38,004 bases of DNA from CAINVV01 sp037129695. GTDB lineage: Bacteria; Bacteroidota; Bacteroidia; Bacteroidales; Prolixibacteraceae. The DNA is taken from NCBI GenBank assembly GCA_037129695.1, contig JBAXUL010000032.1, forward strand, positions 1 through 38,004, read 5' to 3'. Below are positions 1 through 9,122 of the stretch, piece by piece. The first letter of the stretch is position 1, and each line of letters starts with the position of its first letter. A program made the position numbers and the translations under genes. The notes under the pieces were generated by a model that searched no databases, had not been told where the DNA came from, and saw nothing but the letters and a program-made list of their open reading frames with translations.

Positions 1-223
1 ATATGACAATTGATTTACAAAATAATTTGTGATGTGTCTATTTTTTATGTTGTCATTCAAACAAATTTGCCCTTCAGGCAAAATCATTGGCGCGTCCTTT
101 CCTGATAACCCCTGACAGAGGATGCTGCCACAGCCGTTAAATGAATTGAATCCATCTTCTAAGTGCAAATAACAATGGTCTCATTTTCATCGACATTCTC
201 TTCCAAAATTCATCAATAAATTA

Positions 224-231
224 TACCTTTG
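224..231 (+). promoter_or_regulatory. Candidate -7 promoter element before the ECF sigma gene
   Basis: TACCTTTG matches the Bacteroidota -7 consensus TAnnTTTG exactly. No convincing -33 TTTG/TTG lies 19-21 bases upstream. The element ends only 6 bases before the ATG at 238, so transcription would begin at or next to the start codon. Confidence 0.4.
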
Positions 232-237
232 GAGGAG

Positions 238-837
238 ATGAGCACTGAATTTATACCTGCCAACCTTCTCCATGGCTTTTTTATTGGTGATGAAGAGACC
301 TATATCTTCTTGTTTAAGGAGTATTATGTAGGTCTGTGTGCTTATTCCCGAAGATACGTCGGTCGCAAGGATATTGCAGAAGAAATAGTTTCTGAGACTT
401 TTTTGAAAATTTGGGAAAACAGGAGTTCAATCATTATCCATAGCTCCATTAAGTCTTATCTGTTTCAGGCTGTATGCAACAATTCACTTAATTATGTAAG
501 GAAGCTGAAGAGTGAGAACAAATTGGAATTATATTTCCAGGATACGCAATTCAACAATATCGGTTTTGTTGAGACAGTTGAAGAAATTGAAGAGAAGAGC
601 CTGCTGATGACAGATTTCTCACTTGAAATCGAGAAAGCAATGAGCCAGCTTCCACCCCAACAACAAAAGGCATTCCGGCTAAAAAGACAGGATGGGAAAA
701 AGATCAGGGAAATTGCGCAAATGATGGGCTTATCAGTTAAAACCGTCGAAATGCACCTTTCAAAAGCAACGATTAATCTGCGGGAGAGATTAAAAAATCT
801 GATCCCCTCCTTTTTGATCTTTCTTTGGCTGAACTGA
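238..837 (+). CDS. ECF RNA polymerase sigma-70 factor (FecI-like)
   Basis: This is an extracytoplasmic-function sigma factor of about 199 residues. Region 2 spans roughly residues 25-90, with the core motif around DIAEEIVSETFLKIWE. Region 4 spans roughly 135-190, with a helix-turn-helix in IREIAQMMGLSVKTVEMHL. It lies directly upstream of a FecR-type anti-sigma factor and an STN-carrying SusC transporter. That is the standard arrangement in which substrate binding at the outer membrane releases the sigma factor to activate the locus. An in-frame TTG at 229 would add three residues. I chose ATG 238, which has a purine-rich GGAGGAG directly in front, unusually close to the start. A -7-like promoter at 224-231 would make the transcript nearly leaderless from this ATG. 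The family call is firm. That it controls the neighbouring SusCD/sulfatase genes is inferred from context. Confidence 0.93.
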   Translation: MSTEFIPANLLHGFFIGDEETYIFLFKEYYVGLCAYSRRYVGRKDIAEEIVSETFLKIWENRSSIIIHSSIKSYLFQAVCNNSLNYVRKLKSENKLELYFQDTQFNNIGFVETVEEIEEKSLLMTDFSLEIEKAMSQLPPQQQKAFRLKRQDGKKIREIAQMMGLSVKTVEMHLSKATINLRERLKNLIPSFLIFLWLN

Positions 838-1033
838 GATTCCCCGGATGGATCACAACCATCTTCCTAAACTTCTTCTTGCCGTTTATTCTTTACATCC
901 TTTCCCTACATTCAAGATCACAGAACATCTTAATCAAAAAGCATATTCCGCTTGATACACCACATTCAACAGTATGCGTAATCATGTAATCAATGTAAAA
1001 CTTTCAAACTGGGATACAGGGTTTTTTTGATTC

Positions 1034-2062
1034 ATGCATCTAGTTAGTGAAATAAAAAATATGGAAACCCAAGAATCGATTCATACTCTTATCCTCCGAC
1101 TGTTTTCAGGTGAAGCTGATACCAACGAAAAGATTAAAATTGCTGAATGGCTTGAAAAATCTGTTGAAAACAGAAAACTTTACAGTGATCTGCGAGACAT
1201 CTGGTTAAGTACCGGTGTGCAAAACAATGCCGATCAATATAACTTGGACAAGGCAATTCAGCAATTCAGGGATCATATTCGACAAGCTGCTATCCGACCT
1301 AAAAAAGAGAATCAGATGATCAGGTTTCTCGTTAAATATGCTGCTATAATAATTTTGGTACTCTCACTACCATTGAGCTACTTTTTCGGAACCCGAAATA
1401 CACCAAAACAGTCCATGACTACGATATGTTGCGCTTATGGTGATAAATCGAATGTCTTATTGCCAGACAGTTCAAGGGTGTGGTTAAATTCAGGGAGTAA
1501 GATCTCTTTTAATTCAGATTTCAAGTATGGCGGGAGAAATGTAACTTTGGAGGGAGAAGCCTATTTTTCGGTTTCGAAGGATAAAGATCATCCCTTCCGG
1601 ATCAGGACGTCAGATGTTGAAATTAAAGTTTTAGGAACGCAATTCAATGTGAAGGCCTATCCTGAGGAAAAATATGTTTCCACAACCTTGGCTGAAGGCA
1701 GTCTTCAGTTTTCGGGCAATAACGAAGAACGAATCATCAAGCCCAATGAAAAACTAATTTTCGACAAGGAAACCAAAAAGATGACCCTAAACAAATTGGC
1801 TGATATCTCTTCGGAAATTGATTGGAAGAAAGGCCGGTTGGTTTTCAGGAATGAATCGCTGGAAGAACTCGAACCTAAACTTGAACGTTGGTTTGATGTC
1901 GACATTGTCTTTGCCGATGAACGTGTCAGGCACCGGAAATTTACCGGCACACTGGAAAGAGAGAGTATTTTGGAGGTAATATCCTATTTTGAACTCTCGA
2001 AATATGTCAGTTGCAAGATTCAGGGAAACCAGATTATTATAAAAACCAAAACTGCCATCTAA
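1034..2062 (+). CDS. FecR-family anti-sigma factor
   Basis: This inner-membrane anti-sigma protein of 342 residues would hold the adjacent ECF sigma factor inactive and receive the signal from the SusC STN domain. A cytoplasmic N-terminal part (1-95) is followed by one transmembrane helix (about 97-118, ending SLPLSYFFG), a periplasmic FecR domain (about 129-226, with the conserved VWLNSGS and GEAYFSV stretches) and a C-terminal DUF4974-like domain (about 270-340, containing GRLVFRNESLEE). The ATG at 1034 is used here. ATG 1061 (residue 10) would also give a complete protein. It lies 196 bases after the sigma gene, with no gene between. Architecture and context agree with the SusCD-linked FecR family. 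Confidence 0.93.
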   Translation: MHLVSEIKNMETQESIHTLILRLFSGEADTNEKIKIAEWLEKSVENRKLYSDLRDIWLSTGVQNNADQYNLDKAIQQFRDHIRQAAIRPKKENQMIRFLVKYAAIIILVLSLPLSYFFGTRNTPKQSMTTICCAYGDKSNVLLPDSSRVWLNSGSKISFNSDFKYGGRNVTLEGEAYFSVSKDKDHPFRIRTSDVEIKVLGTQFNVKAYPEEKYVSTTLAEGSLQFSGNNEERIIKPNEKLIFDKETKKMTLNKLADISSEIDWKKGRLVFRNESLEELEPKLERWFDVDIVFADERVRHRKFTGTLERESILEVISYFELSKYVSCKIQGNQIIIKTKTAI

Positions 2063-2246
2063 GTTCATTGAAATAAAATCCATTGCGGGGTTTTCAAATC
2101 AAAAGGACGAAGAACTATAATAGGAATAACATCCGGTGAATCCGGGAGCAGATGAAAAAATGTGATTAAGAACCCCGAAGAAGGTTCGGCTACCAGTAAA
2201 AAAATAGAAATAAGTCTCTTAGCTAGAGTAGAAGTACCATTCGATT

Positions 2247-2264
2247 ATAAGTATTAATACTTAT
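2247..2264. repeat. Perfect 18-base palindrome, possible operator
   Basis: ATAAGTATTAATACTTAT equals its own reverse complement. It lies in the fecR-susC spacer about 280 bases before the susC start. It is AT-rich with no loop, so it is more like a protein-binding site than an RNA terminator. The binding protein is unknown. Confidence 0.4.
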
Positions 2265-2472
2265 TGTGCGTAATGCATTTTGTAGATTCTTTTGTAAACT
2301 GATTCTGCATACATTATGAATGTTAGCAAACAAATCAGGAGATACCCGGGAGAAAATATTCACTCTGACTGTAAATGGTTAGGTGGGTATTGGCTTTGCC
2401 GATCTTCGATTCTATTTTAACCGTTGAAAACTAAATATTAACAAATGAACAAAAGGATGTAGAGAAAAAAAA

Positions 2473-2493
2473 GGAAGTGCTACCAACACTTCC
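2473..2493 (+). promoter_or_regulatory. Hairpin in the susC 5' leader
   Basis: GGAAGTG at 2473-2479 pairs with CACTTCC at 2487-2493 around a 7-base loop. It ends 48 bases before the susC start and has no following T-run, so it is not an intrinsic terminator. It may be a leader structure; its function is unknown. Confidence 0.3.
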
Positions 2494-2541
2494 CTTTAGG
2501 CAAAATTAAACTGAAGTTTAACTTTAAAAGCAAGCAAATTT

Positions 2542-5500
2542 ATGAAAATTAATGGAATTGTCTTGTCCATTCTCCAACGTGGACAGCTAAAAAAGCATTT
2601 TTTAATTATGAGACTAACATGCTATTTGATTCTGATTCTGTCTCTTCCAACGAGTGCATCGGTTTGGTCACAAACGATGAGCCTGAAATTAAAAAATTCG
2701 ACCCTGCAGGAATTGTTCCAGCAAATCGAAAAGAGCAGTAACTACCGGTTCTTTTACAACAACGATGATGTAAATGTGAATCAACGTATCTCTATTGATG
2801 TTGAAGAAGAGACGGTTGGTAATATTCTGGACAATGCGCTTACCGGGCTACCCTATTCTTTCAAAGAATTGGACAATAAACTGATTTTAATTGAAAAAAC
2901 GGACACTAAACTGAATGTCCATTTACCCGGAGATCAGCAGAAAACTGTGTCGGGTAAAGTAACTGATGATACAGGCCAAACCCTTCCCGGAGTGAGCGTT
3001 GTGATCAAAGGAACAACGCTGGGGACCATTACTGATGCCTCTGGGATGTTTTCATTGAGTAATGTACCGGTCAATGGGACTTTGATAGTTTCATTTGTTG
3101 GAATGACAAAACAGGAAATTGCGATTGGAAGTCAGTCCGTCATCAATGTTGTATTGATTTCTGAAACAATTGGGATTGAAGAAGTTGTGGCTGTAGGCTA
3201 TGGCACTCAGAAAAAGGTAAATCTGACAGGCTCGGTTTCCTCTGTAAAATTCAGTACTGAATTGGCCAACAGGCCGATTACCAATGCGACTCAAGCCTTA
3301 AGTGGAAATGTGACAGGTGTTTGGGTAAGTCAGAATTCTGGTAAGCCTGGAGCAGATGGAGCTCAGATACGAGTCCGGGGCTGGGGTACCATGAATAATT
3401 CCAATCCGTTGGTCATTATCGACGGTACCGAGGGCACCTTCGACCAGCTAAATCCAAATGACATCGAAAGCATGTCAGTTCTGAAAGATGCGGCAAGTGC
3501 TGCCATTTACGGATCCAAGGCTGCAAACGGGGTGATCCTGATTACAACCAAACACGGAAAGACCAACGAGAAGATGGAAATCAGTCTGAATTCCTATTAT
3601 GGTGTTCAATCCCTGGGAAAAAGATATGATTTAATCAACAACAGTGCAGAAAGCATGAAGTTATCCAATATTGCCCTGATCAACGGAGGTTCCAGTGCAG
3701 TTTATCCAACTTCTGTCATTTCCGCCTTTGAAAGTGGAACGAATAAATACAAATACCCGAACACAGACTGGTTCAAAGAATTGTTCCAATCCGCCCCCAT
3801 TCAGGAACACAATGTATCGATTAGGGGAGGTTCTGCTCAAACATCCTCATTCCTCTCATTCAATTACTTAGATCAGGATGGGATGGTTCCAAATACCAAT
3901 AGTCAAAGATACGGTATAAGGGCCAACGTAGAGTCGGACATCAACAAATGGCTCAAAGTGAGCGGTCGGGTGAATTATACCAGAAGACTTTCTGAAGAGC
4001 CATACGCGGATATTACCTATGGTTCCCTGGGTCGTGTCTTTGAAATGCTCAGTGGTTCGGCACCATTTATCGCTCCCTATACAGCCGATGGTCGTTACGG
4101 CTCTGTGCAGGCCATTGACGACAAGGGCAATCTTCTGTATGACAACAGAAATCCATTGATCGATGCGGCCAATGGAAAAACAAAGACTGAACAGAATTAT
4201 GTTTCCGTCAATGCATCTGCCGAAATCAAATTATACAAAGACCTGATGTTTAAAACCACCCTCGCTTCCAATGGGATCTGGAATCTGGTTGACAAATACA
4301 ATCAGAGTGTTTTTGGATATACAGATACCGGTGTCGAAACGATTACGAAAAACTTCAACAGGGAAGGTCTGGAAATGAACAGGAATAACGTGAATTCAAT
4401 CAACAGCAACCTGTTCGCAACGCTTAACTACAATAAAAAAATCGGACAGGCTCATGACATTTCCGCGATTGCCGGTATGCAAATGGAAAGTACGGTCATC
4501 AAAAATACCTATGCAAGAAGATCGAGTCCTCCAAAAGAAGGTCTGACGCAGGTAGATGCAGGTACTTCAGGCATCCAGGGAAGTGGAAACATGAATGGGG
4601 TTAAGATGTTCTCCTATTTTGGACGGGTTAACTATTCGCTGATGGGCAAGTATTTATTTGAAGCGAATATTCGGGCAGATGCCTCCTCCCGTTTCAAACA
4701 AGAATCAAGATGGGGCGTTTTTCCCGGATTTTCAGCCGGATGGAGAATGAGTGATGAAAAACTCATTAAAGACCTGGATTTGTTTTCCAATCTTAAACTT
4801 CGCGGATCATGGGGACAGTTGGGAAATCAGAACATCGCAGGATACTGGCCTTATCTGACGGTCGTAGACCAAAATAACGGATTAAGCTACAGCAGTGCCG
4901 GCACATTTGTTCCTGGTGCAGCAGTCACTTCCTTGATTGATGAAAACATTACCTGGGAGACAACCTCCACCCTCGATTTTGGTATCGATATTGGATTGAT
5001 GAAAGGCAAGATCAATATTGTTGCCGACTATTTTAAGAAAACAACCACGAATATTATCGTACAGCTTCCAATTCCACTCATCTTAGGTGGTCTTACAGCA
5101 CCTTATCAGAATGTGGGTGAAATGTTGAACAATGGATTTGAATTCGATGTTAACTATGATAACCAGGTGCGCAGCAAGGATAAACTTGGATTTAGCATTG
5201 GGCTTAATTTAACCAGCATCAAAAATGAGGTGACAAAATTCAGGGGAGGAGATTCACCTGATCAGCTGTATCTTATCAGAGAAGGTTATTCTTACAATAG
5301 TCTGTATGGTTACAAAGTAGTTGGCATCTACCAGACAGATCTGGATGCTACTACCCACATGGCCAACAACAGCTTCAAGCCCAAAGCGGGGAACCTGAAA
5401 TTTGAAGATGTCAACAACGATGGAAAATTGGATTACCGCGATAAACAGGGATTAGGCAATACGATACCTAAATTCACGTTTGGATTGACTCCAAATTTCA

Positions 5501-5946
5501 AATACAAAGGATTTGACCTGAGTTTATTGGTACAGGGCATCGCAGGCGTGAATGCCTATACACAAAACAATTTCACCCACGTAGCCTGGGAAAACAGGGT
5601 AATATCTACCAAATGGAGAGATGCCTGGACTCCGCAGAATACCGGCACCAATATCCCAAGCATCAAATATGACAACACATGGGATAATTCAGAGTCTTCT
5701 TTTTGGGTTCATAATATGAGTTTCGTCAAATTGAAAAACATTCAATTTGGTTATACCATTCCAAACAGAATCACCTCCAAACTGGCACTTCAGAAAGTCT
5801 ATCTGTACGCGAATGCCCAGAATGTCTTCACAATGGTTAATAAGGATTATGAAGGCTATGACCCTGAAAGAAATACATTTGATTCAGGCGCCAACCTTTA
5901 TCCTGTACCGAGAATCATTTCATTTGGTATTAATCTTAATTTCTAA
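2542..5946 (+). CDS. SusC/RagA TonB-dependent outer-membrane transporter with STN domain
   Basis: This 1134-residue protein is the outer-membrane import channel of the glycan locus. In order: a signal peptide (about 20-44, ending near SVWSQ), an STN domain (about 55-118) that would contact the periplasmic FecR domain, a carboxypeptidase-regulatory-like domain (about 134-218), a TonB plug (about 219-340, with VAVGYGTQKK and DGTEGTFDQLNP) and a C-terminal beta-barrel ending in aromatic-rich FGINLNF. The plug stretch MSVLKDAASAAIYGSKAANGVILITTK is typical of SusC. The STN domain distinguishes it from the second SusC at 23482 and fits the upstream ECF/FecR pair. susD follows after 5 bases. The substrate is unknown; the downstream sulfatases suggest a sulfated glycan. 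Confidence 0.96.
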   Translation: MKINGIVLSILQRGQLKKHFLIMRLTCYLILILSLPTSASVWSQTMSLKLKNSTLQELFQQIEKSSNYRFFYNNDDVNVNQRISIDVEEETVGNILDNALTGLPYSFKELDNKLILIEKTDTKLNVHLPGDQQKTVSGKVTDDTGQTLPGVSVVIKGTTLGTITDASGMFSLSNVPVNGTLIVSFVGMTKQEIAIGSQSVINVVLISETIGIEEVVAVGYGTQKKVNLTGSVSSVKFSTELANRPITNATQALSGNVTGVWVSQNSGKPGADGAQIRVRGWGTMNNSNPLVIIDGTEGTFDQLNPNDIESMSVLKDAASAAIYGSKAANGVILITTKHGKTNEKMEISLNSYYGVQSLGKRYDLINNSAESMKLSNIALINGGSSAVYPTSVISAFESGTNKYKYPNTDWFKELFQSAPIQEHNVSIRGGSAQTSSFLSFNYLDQDGMVPNTNSQRYGIRANVESDINKWLKVSGRVNYTRRLSEEPYADITYGSLGRVFEMLSGSAPFIAPYTADGRYGSVQAIDDKGNLLYDNRNPLIDAANGKTKTEQNYVSVNASAEIKLYKDLMFKTTLASNGIWNLVDKYNQSVFGYTDTGVETITKNFNREGLEMNRNNVNSINSNLFATLNYNKKIGQAHDISAIAGMQMESTVIKNTYARRSSPPKEGLTQVDAGTSGIQGSGNMNGVKMFSYFGRVNYSLMGKYLFEANIRADASSRFKQESRWGVFPGFSAGWRMSDEKLIKDLDLFSNLKLRGSWGQLGNQNIAGYWPYLTVVDQNNGLSYSSAGTFVPGAAVTSLIDENITWETTSTLDFGIDIGLMKGKINIVADYFKKTTTNIIVQLPIPLILGGLTAPYQNVGEMLNNGFEFDVNYDNQVRSKDKLGFSIGLNLTSIKNEVTKFRGGDSPDQLYLIREGYSYNSLYGYKVVGIYQTDLDATTHMANNSFKPKAGNLKFEDVNNDGKLDYRDKQGLGNTIPKFTFGLTPNFKYKGFDLSLLVQGIAGVNAYTQNNFTHVAWENRVISTKWRDAWTPQNTGTNIPSIKYDNTWDNSESSFWVHNMSFVKLKNIQFGYTIPNRITSKLALQKVYLYANAQNVFTMVNKDYEGYDPERNTFDSGANLYPVPRIISFGINLNF

Positions 5947-5951
5947 ACCCC

Positions 5952-7514
5952 ATGAAACTTAAAAATATACTGTCAGGTTGTTTGATATTTATCCTTCTGC
6001 TGACCTCAAATAGTTGTGCAGATAAATATCTTAGTTTTTTTCCCGAAGATAAAATCACTTCGGCTATTTTCCCTCAAAATGAGAAGGATATCAAATTACT
6101 GCTGAATGGTGTCTATGGTCTTCTCCGCGAGACATCTATTTACAACGAGGGTTTGTTTGGATTTGGAATCCTCGATGGGGCTACACCCAATGCCTTTAAC
6201 TGGGGGAGTGGAGTAATCGATAGAGTCGGGAATGGACAACTCTTAACTTCGGATGCAGAAATGCTCACTTTCCGTTGGACCAGATGCTACAGCATCATTT
6301 ACCGTGCAAATTATCTGCTGGAGTCGATTGATAAAGTTGCGTTGAGTGATGACCTGAAAGCCACCTACTCTGGTGAGGCTCATTTTTTACGCGGGATTGC
6401 TTATTCAACACTTGTAGAATCTTACGGCGGTGTTCCAATTATTGCATCCACCATTACCACCGAAGAGGCAAGGAATATTCCGAGAGCCACAGCCGATGCC
6501 ACATGGAATCAGGCAATTGCTGATTACGACGATGCAATCAGCAAACTCAAAGCAGATGCGCCCGCTGTTGGCAGAGCCACAAAAGGAGCAGCCCTGGGAA
6601 TGAAGATGAGGGCCTATTTGTACCAGGGAAAATACGACAAGGTGCTTGAAGTGATTACGTTAATTGATGCACTGAATAAATATTCCTTGTTCCCCAGTTA
6701 CGCAGGATTGTTCAGACTCGAGAACGAAAATAACAAAGAAGTTCTTTTTGACATTCAATACATGGCAGGTGAAAACTCACAGGGGTCATTTGTTGACCAA
6801 TATTGTGGTACGGGTACGGGTAGTTTTACACGAGGAAGTCGTTACGTACCTACGGACAACCTGGTTGCTGCCTATGAAACAATAGATGGTTCGCCGGTCG
6901 ATCCGACTAAACTTTATGAAAACCGCGATCCGCGCATGAAATTTTCAATTGTGACTCCCGGTGACTACATTCTTGGATATCGCTTCCCAAATTACATTTA
7001 TCCCGGTGGCGCATTTAACCATCCCGGAAACAGGTTGAAGCATTTATCCACCAGAAAATACCGGATCGAACCCGAAGCGGCATTGCCACCATCCGGACAA
7101 TCCTCTTTGAACAATATCGTACTCAGGTATGCAGATGTGATCCTGTCGAAGGCAGAAGCAATTATTGAAACAAACGGAAACGTGGATGCAGCAGTTGCCC
7201 TGATTAACAGAATCAGAACAGAACGTACGGATGTGAAAATTACTTTGTTGCCGATGGGATTAACCCGTGAAGTTGCACGTCAGAAACTCAGGAATGAAAG
7301 GAGAGTCGAATTTGCGCTGGAGGGTCTTTACTGGGCTGATATTAAAAGATGGAAAATAAGCAAAGATCTCTATCCCCTTGTTATTAAAGATCATACCGGC
7401 AGTTTAATCGAGACAAAATTCCCCAATGGTTATCTGGAATATTATAACCTGCTACCGATTCCAAACAGTGAGATTTCCTTGAATAAAAGTCTGACTCAAA
7501 ATCCGGGTTGGTAA
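5952..7514 (+). CDS. SusD/RagB glycan-binding outer-membrane lipoprotein
   Basis: This 520-residue surface lipoprotein is the substrate-binding lid partner of the SusC just upstream (5-base gap). A type II signal peptide ends in a lipobox with Cys22 (SNSC). The N-terminal half carries the TPR-like SusD repeats, including the conserved FLRGIAYSTLVESYGGVP stretch. The C-terminal SusD domain ends in the typical VEFALEGLYWADIKRWK stretch followed by the usual 'LLPIPNSEI...NPGW' ending. A strong terminator follows at 7573. Family assignment is firm; the glycan is unknown. Confidence 0.96.
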   Translation: MKLKNILSGCLIFILLLTSNSCADKYLSFFPEDKITSAIFPQNEKDIKLLLNGVYGLLRETSIYNEGLFGFGILDGATPNAFNWGSGVIDRVGNGQLLTSDAEMLTFRWTRCYSIIYRANYLLESIDKVALSDDLKATYSGEAHFLRGIAYSTLVESYGGVPIIASTITTEEARNIPRATADATWNQAIADYDDAISKLKADAPAVGRATKGAALGMKMRAYLYQGKYDKVLEVITLIDALNKYSLFPSYAGLFRLENENNKEVLFDIQYMAGENSQGSFVDQYCGTGTGSFTRGSRYVPTDNLVAAYETIDGSPVDPTKLYENRDPRMKFSIVTPGDYILGYRFPNYIYPGGAFNHPGNRLKHLSTRKYRIEPEAALPPSGQSSLNNIVLRYADVILSKAEAIIETNGNVDAAVALINRIRTERTDVKITLLPMGLTREVARQKLRNERRVEFALEGLYWADIKRWKISKDLYPLVIKDHTGSLIETKFPNGYLEYYNLLPIPNSEISLNKSLTQNPGW

Positions 7515-7572
7515 CATTTTTCTACCTATTTTCAGAAAAATAATCAGGATGGGAAAACCTGCTCAATAGTTG

Positions 7573-7615
7573 AATAAATAGTTGTCCACCCATTGGAGGA
7601 GGACAACTATTTATT
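7573..7615 (+). terminator. Intrinsic terminator after susD
   Basis: A perfect 15-bp stem (7573-7587 with 7601-7615) encloses a 13-base loop. The 3' arm is AT-rich and runs into TTATTTTACT. It separates susCD from the sulfatase genes, so these are either a separate unit or reached by read-through. Confidence 0.8.
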
Positions 7616-7668
7616 TTACTTCGTCCCAGCAATTTTATCATTCAAGGAAAAGGCATGATCATCCTTCT

Positions 7669-7676
7669 GACCTTTG
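7669..7676 (+). promoter_or_regulatory. Weak -7-like element before the first sulfatase
   Basis: GACCTTTG matches TAnnTTTG at all fixed positions except the first. It lies after the susD terminator and before the sulfatase ATG candidates at 7704 and 7737. No -33 element is evident, so this is only a suggestion. Confidence 0.2.
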
Positions 7677-7736
7677 AATCAGGTTCATCAGCCTGACCAA
7701 TCAATGAAGATTCTCCTTGATACAATATTCAACGAT

Positions 7737-9122
7737 ATGAGTTATCACACAAATTATTCGCTATTCCGGGCACAGAGTGGCGCCTCTTTCATGGGAATAG
7801 GAATCTTCGGGTTGTTGTCCTTATTTGGTGCATCATCATCAGCCAAAAAACCAAATATCGTATTCATTCTTGCCGACGATTTGGGTTATACCGACATTGG
7901 CTGCTATGGTGCGCCCAAAATCGTTACTCCGAACCTGGATAAACTGGCAGCGGAAGGTGTTCGGTTTACCAATTTCTATGCGCCGGCAGGTGTTTGCACC
8001 CCAACGCGTTCAAGCTTAATGACAGGTTGTTACCCCAAAAGAGTCGGTCTTCACGTGGGTGTTCTTTCTCCTGATTCTGAAAGTGGTCTCAATCCAACGG
8101 AGGTCACAATGGCGGAGGTGCTAAAATCCAAAGGGTATGTGACAGGATGCATCGGAAAGTGGCATCTTGGCTTGCTGCCCGAAGTGATGCCCAATGCGCA
8201 GGGATTTGACTATTACTATGGTATGCCAGGCCCAAATCATGGTATTTCGGACTTATACCGGAATACAACCTTGCTCAAAAAGAACAAGGAAGTAAGCTAC
8301 GATCAGATCACAATAGACTACACGCGTGAGGCTGATGCTTTTATCAGGAAGAATAAGGACAAGCCGTTCTTTCTTTACCTGGCACATTCTATGCCTCATG
8401 TTCCTCTGGCTGTGTCAGAAAAATTCAAAGGGAAAAGCCTTCAGGGACTATATGGAGATGTGATTATGGAACTGGACTGGTCGGTCGGGGAAATCGTAAG
8501 AATACTCAACGAAAATGGAGTTGAAAAAAACACCATCCTTGTATTCACATCCGATAACGGTCCATCAGGCATCGCAGCCCCTCCTCTTCATGGGGGGAAA
8601 GGCAGTACCTGGGAGGGAGGGTTCAGAGAACCGCTTATCGTTCGCTGGCCAAATCGTATTGCTGCAGGTAGTGTTTGCAACGAAATGTCTACGATGATGG
8701 ACTTCCTGCCAACTTTCGCCAAACTGTCAGGGGCCAAATTAAGGGAAGACCGTGAACCTGACGGACACGATATAATGCCGCTTCTAACCGGTAAAAATTC
8801 GATTTCAGCCTACTCCTATTTTTATTATTACGGCAGGGATGGTGAACTTGCTGCAGTCAAAAAGGGAAATTGGAAACTCCATCTTCTGGCGCCAAGCGAA
8901 AAGTGGGCAGGCAAACAACCGGTGAAGGAAGCCTTACTGGATACCCGACCCACTACTCCTCTTCCCTGGTTGTATGATCTTTCGTCTGACATCGGAGAAA
9001 CGAAAAATATTGCGGAATCCAATCCGCAGATTGTTCAGGAATTATACAAACAGGCTATGACATTTGATTCAACCTTGACCAAAGAAATCAGGCCGGCCTA
9101 TACCAAAAACCAAACGCCATGA
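7737..9122 (+). CDS. S1-family sulfatase (formylglycine-dependent), exported
   Basis: This sulfatase removes sulfate esters, probably from a glycan in the periplasm. The N-terminal metal-binding motif is PNIVFILADDLGYTDIGCYG. The catalytic cysteine converted to formylglycine is in CTPTRSSLMTG (codon at 7995, residue 87 from this start). GKWHLG supplies the active-site Lys and His, PHVPL carries a further His, FTSDNGP carries the second Asp/Asn metal pair, and GGKGSTWEGGFREP has the substrate-side Lys. The open frame extends to a TTG at 7674. I prefer ATG 7737 because it gives a compact signal peptide ending near GASSSA; ATG 7704 is the alternative. Its stop overlaps the start of the next sulfatase (ATGA), so the two are translationally coupled. 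It resembles the third sulfatase more than the second. The exact substrate is not readable. Confidence 0.92.
   Translation: MSYHTNYSLFRAQSGASFMGIGIFGLLSLFGASSSAKKPNIVFILADDLGYTDIGCYGAPKIVTPNLDKLAAEGVRFTNFYAPAGVCTPTRSSLMTGCYPKRVGLHVGVLSPDSESGLNPTEVTMAEVLKSKGYVTGCIGKWHLGLLPEVMPNAQGFDYYYGMPGPNHGISDLYRNTTLLKKNKEVSYDQITIDYTREADAFIRKNKDKPFFLYLAHSMPHVPLAVSEKFKGKSLQGLYGDVIMELDWSVGEIVRILNENGVEKNTILVFTSDNGPSGIAAPPLHGGKGSTWEGGFREPLIVRWPNRIAAGSVCNEMSTMMDFLPTFAKLSGAKLREDREPDGHDIMPLLTGKNSISAYSYFYYYGRDGELAAVKKGNWKLHLLAPSEKWAGKQPVKEALLDTRPTTPLPWLYDLSSDIGETKNIAESNPQIVQELYKQAMTFDSTLTKEIRPAYTKNQTP

Larger units (their letters stand above)
2063..2541 (+). other. 479-base spacer between fecR and susC
   Basis: I see no credible gene here. 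It contains a perfect 18-base palindrome (2247-2264) and a 7-bp hairpin just before susC (2473-2493). No exact TAnnTTTG element precedes susC, as would be expected if an ECF promoter of different consensus drives it. The length suggests a regulated promoter plus a structured 5' leader. Confidence 0.5.
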
